Source of the DNA: Lachnospiraceae bacterium
Lineage (GTDB): Bacteria; Bacillota_A; Clostridia; Lachnospirales; Lachnospiraceae
DNA: 15,788 bases
NCBI GenBank assembly: GCA_009774465.1
Contig: VSNT01000093.1
Span: forward strand, 1-15,788
Reading direction: 5' to 3'
Below the pieces are notes generated by a model. It searched no databases. It was not told the origin of the DNA and was given only the letters and a program-made list of their open reading frames with translations. Made by a program: the position numbers and the translations under genes. Shown piece after piece: positions 6,323 through 12,169 of this stretch (positions are counted from its first letter, which is position 1; the number at the start of each line of letters is the position of its first letter).

Positions 6323-6648
6323 TATCTAACCTCTCCCATGATCCGTTTCCGCAGTTCATCTCCCGATGCTTCCCCATTTTTATAAGCGTACAGCATCTGT
6401 ATATCTTCTTCTGTCAGCTCCATCCCTTCGAAAGCCATTGTAGCCTCCACTTCCCTTACCATTTCTGTTTTGGTATATGCCGGATGGTTTATTTTTACCT
6501 CAAAAGGAATCCCTTCCGTAAGGATGATCTGTTTTATCATCATATTGTCCACCGCCGATAAATTGGTTCCCAGCTTTTCCAAAATCTCCGAAGCCTTTTC
6601 TTTATCTTCTGCAGAAGTCCTCACTTGCCGCAATAATGTATTAGACAT
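6322..6648 (-). CDS. RelB/DinJ-like antitoxin with a Fic-inhibitory (VbhA-like) domain
   Basis: A 108-residue protein. Residues about 15-55 resemble RelB/DinJ (EKASEILEKLGTNLSAVDNM, then IKQIILTEGIPFEV). Residues about 60-108 resemble the VbhA-type antitoxin helix (VREVEATMAFEGMELTEEDI, then YAYKNGEASGDELRK). TMAFEG at 70-75 fits the Fic inhibition motif (S/T)xxxE(G/N), with Glu74 as the residue expected to block ATP binding in the partner Fic. The start at 6648 follows AAGAAGGGCTGGTTTT. It is the first gene of the Fic operon and appears intact although the toxin gene after it is destroyed, so it is now an orphan antitoxin. Confidence 0.78.
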   Translation of the reverse strand: MSNTLLRQVRTSAEDKEKASEILEKLGTNLSAVDNMMIKQIILTEGIPFEVKINHPAYTKTEMVREVEATMAFEGMELTEEDIQMLYAYKNGEASGDELRKRIMGEVR

Positions 6649-6671
6649 AAAACCAGCCCTTCTTCTGTTTA

Positions 6672-6700
6672 ATTATACTACATAGTAATTACATTATAAA
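6672..6700 (-). promoter_or_regulatory. promoter and inverted repeat of the Fic antitoxin operon
   Basis: On the minus strand a weak -35 (TTTATA, 6700-6695), 17 bases, then TATAAT (6677-6672). The inverted repeat TACTA-CA-TAGTA (6676-6687) overlaps the -10, a likely operator for the RelB-like antitoxin. Confidence 0.4.
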
Positions 6701-6779
6701 TAAGGATTTATTCGATATTAGTGGATAAAACGTACTTTCCACTTCTTATTTTTATCTGACATACGGATTATTTCAAGTT

Positions 6780-6869
6780 CTAAGACATCACTGCCCATCC
6801 AATAACGTCCACGAAGGGACTAAATTCCATTGTCTCGAAAGCATTTAAACACAATAGTAATATTTTCAT
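6780..6869 (-). pseudogene. DJ-1/PfpI family N-terminal fragment
   Basis: Twenty-nine codons from an ATG at 6869 reading MKILLLCLNAFETMEFSPFV and then DVIGWAVMS before TAG. The first strand, the FET-E-F segment and the FxDVxGWA segment match the N-terminus of clostridial DJ-1/PfpI proteins; the nucleophile cysteine region and all of the rest are missing. GAGATAAGGAA lies upstream. An overlapping frame (6718-6938) also reads protein-like but contains two stops. The fragment is a remnant. Confidence 0.45.
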
Positions 6870-6938
6870 TTCCTTATCTCTTTATAAATTCTTCATCTGC
6901 ATCGTGCAGAAGATTCTCAAATAAAATTACATAACATA

Positions 6939-7586
6939 TCAAAAGACACCTTTGATGGATAACAAAAGTAACATGCAAGTAGTGATTATTAACAAAGCGA
7001 TCAACATAAGTCCAACATTCAATTTGGCTTTAGGTTTTATCTGATCAGCTTCAATTAAATGAGTACGTCTTAAAGCAGTAACAATTGGTTTATATAAAAT
7101 CATGGTAATCGCTGCATTTAAACCACCCTTAATCAGATTAAAAGGCAGAAAAACCGGAATTAGCAATTCTGCAACTGCTTCTCTTGGATAACCCATATAA
7201 ACAGGCGTAATTATATAATTCCAAAGCAACATTACCAAGACCATACATCCCCATCCGCAAAACAACCCAATAATAGCTCCTGATAGTTTGCGTTTTTTCC
7301 TGTAAACAAACACAGCAGTACACGCAAAGGAACAACTTGAAATAATATTCATCAGGAAGCCCAAAATGCCATTTTCGCTGATCGTAAACATTTCGATCAG
7401 CGAAACAATTAAAGTGACGGAAAAAGAGGTGAGAGGACCGAAAATCAATCCGCTAATTACAATGATAATATCCTTTGGATCGTACTTCAAAAATAGTACA
7501 AGCGGAACACGTCCAACTACGGTAGCTGCATAGGCAAAAGCACAAAGCATGCCTACTGTTGTGAGTTTCTTTGTTTTACTGTTCAT
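6939..7586 (-). CDS. ribU: riboflavin ECF transporter substrate-binding subunit RibU
   Basis: A 215-residue polytopic membrane protein. The N-terminus (KLTTVGMLCAFAYAATVVGR), the FLKYDPKDIIIVISGLIFGP segment and GGLNAAITMILYKPI are typical of RibU, which captures riboflavin and hands it to the shared EcfA-EcfT energising module. About six hydrophobic segments are visible; a charged loop (EADQIKPKAK) precedes the last one. The ATG at 7586 has the site GTAGGAGGTATTTTCA. Transcription comes from a consensus promoter at 7873-7901 through an FMN riboswitch and a hairpin, so flavin should repress it. No ECF module genes are in the window. A fragment of the same gene recurs at 14618-14665. Confidence 0.93.
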   Translation of the reverse strand: MNSKTKKLTTVGMLCAFAYAATVVGRVPLVLFLKYDPKDIIIVISGLIFGPLTSFSVTLIVSLIEMFTISENGILGFLMNIISSCSFACTAVFVYRKKRKLSGAIIGLFCGWGCMVLVMLLWNYIITPVYMGYPREAVAELLIPVFLPFNLIKGGLNAAITMILYKPIVTALRRTHLIEADQIKPKAKLNVGLMLIALLIITTCMLLLLSIKGVF

Positions 7587-7609
7587 TGAAAATACCTCCT
7601 ACAAAAATT

Positions 7610-7643
7610 AACACCTAAAAGCAATGAAATGCCTTTAGGTGTT
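7610..7643 (-). terminator. ribU leader terminator hairpin (riboswitch output)
   Basis: On the minus strand AACACCTAAA (7643-7634) pairs with TTTAGGTGTT (7619-7610), extended inward by GCA/TGC, and is followed by TTAATTTTTG. It ends just before the ribU ribosome binding site. It is the expected output of the FMN riboswitch. Competing segments lie upstream at 7652-7662 and 7732-7742. Confidence 0.75.
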
Positions 7644-7734
7644 ATACTTTTAAGGTGTATTGAAAAATGTCAACAAAGCATCTGGCAGACAGATAAAAAA
7701 GTGCATATTATCAGAATAATTCTAACATATCCAA

Positions 7735-7848
7735 TACACCTTCTTTAATCCAGACTATACTGTCGGTTTTGGATTTTCACCAAATCAGCATTTACATGCT
7801 CGCGGACTTTACCGCCGATCGGGAATTTCGCCCTGCCTTGAAGACATT
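7735..7848 (-). promoter_or_regulatory. FMN riboswitch (RFN element)
   Basis: On the minus strand the conserved RFN landmarks appear in order: GTCTTCAAGGCAGGGCGAAA, TTCCCGATCGGCGGTAAAGT, CCGCGAGC, a variable arm, GATTTGGTGAAAATCC, AAAACCGACAGTATAGTCTG, GATTAAAGAAGG. P1 is formed by TCTTC (about 7844-7840) and GAAGG (7743-7739). FMN riboswitches sense flavin mononucleotide and control riboflavin synthesis or uptake. This one precedes ribU, matching its known role. Confidence 0.96.
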
Positions 7849-7872
7849 CATTCTATTCAGTTGTTGCTCCTT

Positions 7873-7901
7873 ATTATAGATTCATTTCCCGTTAATGTCA
7901 A
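7873..7901 (-). promoter_or_regulatory. consensus promoter of the ribU leader
   Basis: On the minus strand TTGACA (7901-7896), exactly 17 bases, then TATAAT (7878-7873): a perfect sigma-A promoter. Transcription should start about 20 bases before the riboswitch, so ribU is not dependent on the AraC gene upstream. Confidence 0.85.
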
Positions 7902-7952
7902 CAAAGCACTAAATTTTGATTAAACAATATATATGCGCGAAACTGAAATGCT

Positions 7953-8831
7953 TTATTTTTCAATATTTCTGTACTCCCTTGGAGTATACCCTGTTTTTTC
8001 CTTAAAGCATTTTCCAAAATAGCTTAGCTGATGAAAGCCAACGCTGCCTGCGATATTCCCTATTGGTTCATCTGTCTTTTTCAGAAGCAATGCAGCTTTT
8101 GACAGACGGTATTCAACCAGATATTTATACGGTGTCGTCTGCAAGCTCACTTTAAAACATCTCAAGCATTCTGTTTTACTTACATTTGCACTTGCCGCTA
8201 AATCTTCTAAAGTCACATCTTCTGGATAATGCTGTTCAATATACCGAAGAAATTTCTGCATACGGATATTCATAATGCTTTCCTGCTGCTTTGGCGGCAA
8301 GGTGATATTTTTCCGTATGGTAAGCCAAAGCGATACAAGAAGAACCAGGACCTCATAAATATAAAATTCCGTCTTGTTTTTTTCCAGTTCAGTTAATTGC
8401 TGTAATATGGATAATGCTTTTTCTCCCCAATCGGTATGATCTGTAAAAGAAAATACCTGAAACTGCTCTGTTTCCGTAACACTTTCAACAAACGCTTTTG
8501 CAGGACTGTTAAAAGAAAATTCGAGGAAATGAGCCGGAAAGATAAAACTATTGTAATGACATTCACCAGCACGCTTTACGAAATGCACTACATTTTTGTT
8601 GATGAATATACCTTGCCCGGCTTCTATCCGAAAAGAATTATCGAGCGTTTTTACTTCAACTGCCCCGCTTAATACATAAATAAACTGTAAATCCTCATGC
8701 CAGTGCATGACTTGAAAGCCGAGATTTCTAGGATAACTCCTGTCGTTGATAACATCAAGAACAAGATACGGAAAATCCGTGTCTATGTTTAAGTTAACTG
8801 AATTAATATAGTTTTCTTTTTTGCTTTCCAT
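7953..8831 (-). CDS. AraC-family transcriptional regulator with N-terminal cupin domain
   Basis: A 292-residue protein. Residues about 25-110 form a cupin-like sensor (MHWHEDLQFIYVLSGAVEV, HWHED at 43-47, then EAGQGIFINKNVVHFV). Residues about 190-290 carry the two helix-turn-helix motifs of AraC proteins (VTLEDLAASANVSKTECLRC; EPIGNIAGSVGFHQLSYFGK) and the family ending FKEKTGYTPREYR. The start at 8831 follows AAAAGGCGGCGTGAA. It is transcribed away from the alkylation-repair operon with about 116 bases between, so it is the likely regulator of that operon. The ligand is unknown. No Ada-type cysteine domain is present in it; that domain is a separate gene at 9603. Confidence 0.9.
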   Translation of the reverse strand: MESKKENYINSVNLNIDTDFPYLVLDVINDRSYPRNLGFQVMHWHEDLQFIYVLSGAVEVKTLDNSFRIEAGQGIFINKNVVHFVKRAGECHYNSFIFPAHFLEFSFNSPAKAFVESVTETEQFQVFSFTDHTDWGEKALSILQQLTELEKNKTEFYIYEVLVLLVSLWLTIRKNITLPPKQQESIMNIRMQKFLRYIEQHYPEDVTLEDLAASANVSKTECLRCFKVSLQTTPYKYLVEYRLSKAALLLKKTDEPIGNIAGSVGFHQLSYFGKCFKEKTGYTPREYRNIEK

Positions 8832-8856
8832 TTCACGCCGCCTTTTTGGATATATG

Positions 8857-8916
8857 TTAATACTACCCCGTGATTTATTAATATTATTCCGCCCTTTTTC
8901 GTGATAAGATTATAAT
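8857..8916 (+). promoter_or_regulatory. candidate AraC-controlled promoter of the repair operon
   Basis: TATAAT at 8911-8916 has only a poor -35 (TTCCGC, 8887-8892), as at activator-dependent promoters. Direct repeats TTAATA (8857-8862 and 8878-8883) are spaced 21 bases, the two-helical-turn spacing of AraC half-sites, with the second next to the -35. In AT-rich DNA this could be chance. Confidence 0.35.
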
Positions 8917-8947
8917 TATCGAAACAGGAAATGTCAAGCGGAGGGAT

Positions 8948-9646
8948 GTGAGGGTTTTGTACTTTATGTACGGTGATGATGAAATAAACTATCTGAAAAG
9001 AAAAGACAGTATTTTAGGTGATGTTATAGACAAAATCGGTCACATCAAACGTGAAGTTGATACGGATTTATTTTCGTCCGTTATCCACCATATAATCGGA
9101 CAGCAAATCTCTACAAAAGCACAGGCTACCATATGGCAGCGTATGAAAGACGATTTTGGGGAAATCACAGCAGAAAATATATTAGAAGCGGAGATTTCCA
9201 AGCTGCAATCTTTTGGAATGACTTTTCGCAAAGCTGAATATATCTCTGATTTTGCAGGAAAAGTACATAGCGGCATATTCGATTTACAATCTATCGAGCA
9301 AAAGACGGATATAGAAGCGATTAAGGAATTGACGGGCTTAAAAGGTATTGGTGTATGGACTGCGGAAATGATTTTACTGTTCTGCCTACAGCGCCCCGAC
9401 ATTTTCAGTTTTGACGATTTAGCCATACAGCGGGGGCTTCGCATGGTTTACCACCACAGAAAGATTGACCGAAAGCTGTTTGAGAAATACCGCCGCCGCT
9501 TCAGTCCTTATTGTAGTACCGCCAGTTTATATTTATGGGCTGTTGCAGGCGGGGCTATCCCTGAAATGAAAGACTATTCCCCAGAAAAAAAGGAAGGGAA
9601 GCATGGAAAGACAAGAAAAATTGAAAGCGATTCAAAACAGGGATAA
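8948..9646 (+). CDS. AlkA-like DNA-3-methyladenine glycosylase
   Basis: A HhH-GPD superfamily base-excision glycosylase of about 230 residues that removes alkylated bases. The helix-hairpin-helix is LTGLKGIGVWTAEM (residues 128-141), followed by FSFDDLAIQRG, whose Asp pair (156-157) contains the catalytic residue. FSSVIHHIIGQQISTKAQA near residue 45 is typical of the AlkA branch. No iron-sulfur cysteine cluster is present. Three starts are possible: GTG 8948 (only two bases after GGAGGG), TTG 8957 (giving MYFMYGDDEI, like the usual N-terminus) and ATG 8966; 8957 is the most likely. The lysine-rich end (KKEGKHGKTRKIESDSKQG) overlaps the next gene by 44 bases. First gene of the repair operon. 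Confidence 0.9.
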   Translation: MRVLYFMYGDDEINYLKRKDSILGDVIDKIGHIKREVDTDLFSSVIHHIIGQQISTKAQATIWQRMKDDFGEITAENILEAEISKLQSFGMTFRKAEYISDFAGKVHSGIFDLQSIEQKTDIEAIKELTGLKGIGVWTAEMILLFCLQRPDIFSFDDLAIQRGLRMVYHHRKIDRKLFEKYRRRFSPYCSTASLYLWAVAGGAIPEMKDYSPEKKEGKHGKTRKIESDSKQG

Positions 9647-9818
9647 ATCTTATAATGGCAAGTTCTATTATGGTGTAAAGACCACCAAAATCGTGTGCAA
9701 TCCGGACTGTCCGGCAAAGCTGCCATTAGAGGAAAATATTGTTTTATTTGATACGTTGGAAGAAGCGACACAGGGTGGATACCGCCCCTGCAAAATATGT
9801 ATGAAAACACGGAGGTAA
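9603..9818 (+). CDS. free-standing Ada zinc-binding (methyl-acceptor) domain protein
   Basis: A 71-residue protein that is only the N-terminal domain of Ada. It reads NRDKSYNGKFYYGVKTTKIV and carries Cys32, Cys36, Cys63 and Cys66, with exactly the spacing of the zinc ligands Cys38, Cys42, Cys69 and Cys72 of E. coli Ada. In Ada the first of these accepts a methyl group from DNA phosphotriesters and switches on transcription. Here the domain has no AraC or methyltransferase part attached; those functions are on neighbouring genes. The ATG at 9603 follows AAGGAAGGGAAGC and overlaps the glycosylase gene. Role as a damage sensor working with a separate partner is inferred; it might only repair phosphotriesters. 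Confidence 0.85.
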   Translation: MERQEKLKAIQNRDKSYNGKFYYGVKTTKIVCNPDCPAKLPLEENIVLFDTLEEATQGGYRPCKICMKTRR

Positions 9819-9824
9819 AAGGAA

Positions 9825-10178
9825 ATGGCAAATGTAATTGTACTGTTTGAGGTAACTATCAAAGAGGGCAAAGCGGACGATTATCTGAAAATGGCTGCGT
9901 CCTTAAAAGAAGAATTAGCAAAGGCAGACGGTTTTATTACTTCGGAGCGTTTTGAAAGCCTTTCCACAAAAGGGAATCTGCTCAGTAAATCCGAATGGAA
10001 GGACGAGAAAAGCGTTATAAAATGGCGCAATATGGAAAAACACCGGATATGCCAGCAGAAAGGCAGAGAATGTGATTTCTCTGAATATAAAATCACTGTT
10101 GTTACCCCTTTGCGCTGCTATACAATGAATATGAGGAAAGATGCCCCTGCTGATTCCAACCAATTTTTCAATCTGTAA
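9825..10178 (+). CDS. antibiotic biosynthesis monooxygenase (ABM) domain protein
   Basis: A 117-residue protein with the ABM ferredoxin-like fold: strand VIVLFEVTIKEGKADDY, helix KMAASLKEELAKADGFI, strand SERFESLSTKGNLLSKSEW, helix EKSVIKWRNMEKHRICQQKG, and strand FSEYKITVVTP. Members act as small monooxygenases or heme/quinone-related enzymes, and many are of unknown function. ATG 9825 lies six bases after the Ada-domain stop, with GGAGGTAAAAGGAA before it, so the gene is in the repair operon. Why an ABM protein belongs with alkylation repair is unclear. The C-terminal tail after residue 100 is extra to the domain. Confidence 0.78.
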   Translation: MANVIVLFEVTIKEGKADDYLKMAASLKEELAKADGFITSERFESLSTKGNLLSKSEWKDEKSVIKWRNMEKHRICQQKGRECDFSEYKITVVTPLRCYTMNMRKDAPADSNQFFNL

Positions 10179-10190
10179 GGAGGTGTAAAA

Positions 10191-10724
10191 ATGCAATATA
10201 CCAGTCATTACCAATCACCAGTTGGAAATATTCTCCTTGCAGCAGATACGACAGGGCTGACAGGACTTTGGTTTGAGGGCGAAAAATACTATGCCAATAA
10301 CCTTGATCCGGAGCACGAAGAAAGAAACCTTCCAGTTTTTGAAGATGTGAAACGCTGGCTGACAATCTATTTTTCTGGTCAGGAACCGGACTTTACCCCG
10401 CCGCTTCATTTGCTTGGTTCCTCTTTCCAGCTTGCGGTATGGGAAATCCTGCAAAAAATCCCATATGGCAAAACCATGACTTATGGAGAAATCGCAAAAA
10501 TAATTGCCGACAGACAGGGATTGCCTCATATGTCCGCACAGGCTGTAGGCGGAGCTGTAGGGCATAATGAAATCTCAATCATTGTTCCATGCCACAGAGT
10601 TGTAGGCACAAACGGAAGTCTGACCGGATATGCCGGAGGAATTGATAAAAAATTAAAGCTGCTGAACTTGGAAAAAGCTGATATGGGGCACTTATTTGTT
10701 CCCAAGAAAGGAACCGCATTATGA
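10191..10724 (+). CDS. ogt: methylated-DNA--protein-cysteine methyltransferase
   Basis: A 177-residue suicide repair protein that takes the methyl group from O6-methylguanine. The active site IVPCHRV has Cys134 as acceptor. SFQLAVWEILQKIPYGKTMT and YGEIA form the DNA-binding helix-turn-helix, with the GAVGHNE loop and GYAGG after the active site as in the family. The N-terminal domain starts MQYTSHYQSPVGNILLAAD. ATG 10191 follows TAAGGAGGTGTAAAA, 12 bases after the ABM gene. The protein overlaps the methyltransferase gene at ATGA (10721-10724). All key residues are present. It supplies the function that the C-terminal domain performs in Ada. Confidence 0.95.
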   Translation: MQYTSHYQSPVGNILLAADTTGLTGLWFEGEKYYANNLDPEHEERNLPVFEDVKRWLTIYFSGQEPDFTPPLHLLGSSFQLAVWEILQKIPYGKTMTYGEIAKIIADRQGLPHMSAQAVGGAVGHNEISIIVPCHRVVGTNGSLTGYAGGIDKKLKLLNLEKADMGHLFVPKKGTAL

Positions 10725-11521
10725 TACCAAGGCATAAAAAAGCTATGCCACAAAATATAGAACTGATTCACCACTCTTTTGAAATCCAAGCCCCTAATTT
10801 TAACAGTGCTTCCATGAATTTTTCGAACAAAGATTATCTGAATTATATATTATCCAGTGTCGAACCTTGTAAAACCGATAAAATGCTGGAAGTTGCTGCC
10901 GGAACTTGTGCCTGCGGACAGGCATTTGCACCGCTTTTACATACAGTGGTGTGCTTAGATGCAACTGCCGCCATGCTGCAAATAGGCAGACAGGCTGCAC
11001 AGGACAGTCACTTGGACAATATGGTTTTTGTAAAGGGATATGCGGAGGAATTACCATTTTTAGATGACAGCTTTGACATCCTCTTTTCCCGCCTTGCATT
11101 TCACCATTTTACAAATACAGAGAATATATTTCGGGAAATGGTGCGCGTACTGAAACCGGGAGGAAAATTTGTATTAATTGATATGGAAGCAGCAGAAGAA
11201 GCCCTGCGTGAAACCGAAGATAAAATCGAAACATTACGCGATCCTTCTCATATAAAAAATTTAAGTAAAAATGAAATGCTGGAATTATTTTCAAATCACA
11301 ATCTGGCAATTGAAAAATGTGAAATAACAGAAATGCCAACGTATCTGAATAACTGGCTGGAATTAACAAAAACACCTGAACATAACAGACAGCTAATTTT
11401 TGACCATATGGCTGCGGATATAAAAGGGCAGAAAAAAACGGGTTTTTATCCTTATCAGACCGATACAGGAATTTATTTCAATCAGAAATGGATTTTTATT
11501 TTAGGCAGGAAACCGGTTTAA
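10721..11521 (+). CDS. class I SAM-dependent methyltransferase
   Basis: A 266-residue methyltransferase of the Methyltransf_11/UbiE-like type. Motif I is MLEVAAGTCACGQAFAPLL (residues 55-73), the acidic ribose ligand is in VVCLDATAAML (Asp80), the motif IV region is LPFLDDSFDILFSRLAFHHF, and RVLKPGGKFVLIDM follows. The substrate is not apparent. The start overlaps the ogt stop by four bases (ATGA), so translation is coupled and this is the last gene of the five-gene repair operon. C-terminal sequence (residues 190-266) is the variable part that sets the substrate. No clear terminator is seen after the stop, and a convergent gene ends at 11518, overlapping it by four bases. Confidence 0.88.
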   Translation: MIPRHKKAMPQNIELIHHSFEIQAPNFNSASMNFSNKDYLNYILSSVEPCKTDKMLEVAAGTCACGQAFAPLLHTVVCLDATAAMLQIGRQAAQDSHLDNMVFVKGYAEELPFLDDSFDILFSRLAFHHFTNTENIFREMVRVLKPGGKFVLIDMEAAEEALRETEDKIETLRDPSHIKNLSKNEMLELFSNHNLAIEKCEITEMPTYLNNWLELTKTPEHNRQLIFDHMAADIKGQKKTGFYPYQTDTGIYFNQKWIFILGRKPV

Positions 11522-11712
11522 CAGTCATCATGATTCTGCATAGGCGTTACGGTCACTTGAATATTCATGTTACCGGCACTGCCTGTGCTCACATCCCTGT
11601 TTTTTAAAAAACTTTTTACATCATGGTACGCTTTTCTATAGTCCGGGTAGTATTTCTCCATTTCATGGACACTAAGGTCAAAGTTGATAGCTTTTAAATA
11701 TTTTCTCTCCAC
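11518..11712 (-). pseudogene. truncated VapD-like endoribonuclease gene
   Basis: Sixty-four codons from a GTG at 11712 with the site GAGGAAACAGC. The first 37 or so residues (MERKYLKAINFDLSVHEMEK, YYPDYRKAYHDVKSFLKN) match the start of clostridial VapD proteins, small RNases of toxin type. After FLKN the text changes to RDVSTGSAGNMNIQVTVTPM and ends, where VapD should continue with a QGSGY segment. The C-terminal half with the rest of the fold is missing, so it is likely inactive. Its stop overlaps that of the convergent methyltransferase gene. Confidence 0.6.
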
Positions 11713-11748
11713 GCTGTTTCCTCATCTATTGCCTGCGACGTAAGAACC

Positions 11749-11946
11749 TTATGCCCCCACAGCCCTCTTCCCTGCATAGTGCGCTATCAAATCTTCCGTT
11801 GCAAAATCTTCCGGGGAATCAGAATCATCACTGTCATACAATATCCACGCAGCAACATTTCCCATAAACCATTCCTTCTTTTTCAGAGCATTTACAATAC
11901 TGCCAAATCTTCCGAAATCCCTCTCATTTCCATTATCTTTATACAT
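11749..11946 (-). CDS. small acidic hypothetical protein upstream of the VapD fragment
   Basis: A minus-strand frame ending at 11749. The coding-like part from an ATG at 11946 reads MYKDNGNERDFGRFGSIVNA, then KKKEWFMGNVAAWILYDSDD and SDSPEDFATEDLIAHYAGKR. The frame is open further upstream to 12159 but that part reads like unrelated hydrophobic text and lacks a start site. An inner ATG (at about 11869) has a better site, AAGGAATGGTTT. The D/E-rich ending looks conserved, but I do not recognise the family. It lies 36 bases upstream of the VapD fragment, in the position of a partner gene. Confidence 0.4.
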   Translation of the reverse strand: MYKDNGNERDFGRFGSIVNALKKKEWFMGNVAAWILYDSDDSDSPEDFATEDLIAHYAGKRAVGA

Positions 11947-12069
11947 AACAGAACCGGAAGAACTAATTGGAATGCTTTCATAAATTTGTGGAGAAAGGAC
12001 AAATACAATGAACATCATATATGCAGAATACAACATGCACCACAATAGCATAGACACAGCAACTGCCGC

Positions 12070-12095
12070 AGGGTGCAATACCCTAGTTTTATAAT
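12070..12095 (+). promoter_or_regulatory. possible promoter/operator of the AraC-phosphotransferase gene
   Basis: TATAAT at 12090-12095 follows the perfect inverted repeat AGGGT-GCAAT-ACCCT (12070-12084), which covers the -35 position. The -35 itself is poor. The gene starts about 75 bases downstream. It is a candidate operator only. Confidence 0.3.
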
Positions 12096-12169
12096 TCAGC
12101 AAAACAGGAAAGGTATTTCTTGATTTATGTGTTATTCTATATACGTAGCTACAAAACAATGAAAAGGGG

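Noticed and set aside
5806..6561. Several plus-strand open frames of 69-113 codons
   Set aside because: They run antisense to the recognisable Fic remnant and the antitoxin and have no binding sites or family features.
1342..6938. Stop-codon reassignment (TAG/TAA read as Gln) to explain many in-frame stops
   Set aside because: Intact genes end in TAG and TAA here, and broken genes also show a two-base insertion, a TGA stop and large deletions. Ordinary decay explains all of it.
9040..10789. Minus-strand open frames opposite the repair operon
   Set aside because: They are antisense shadows of well-supported genes and resemble no protein.
11947..12159. Hydrophobic N-terminal extension of the 11749-11946 protein as a membrane protein
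   Set aside because: The start has no binding site and the segment overlaps the divergent promoter/operator; the text does not join sensibly to the acidic C-terminal part.
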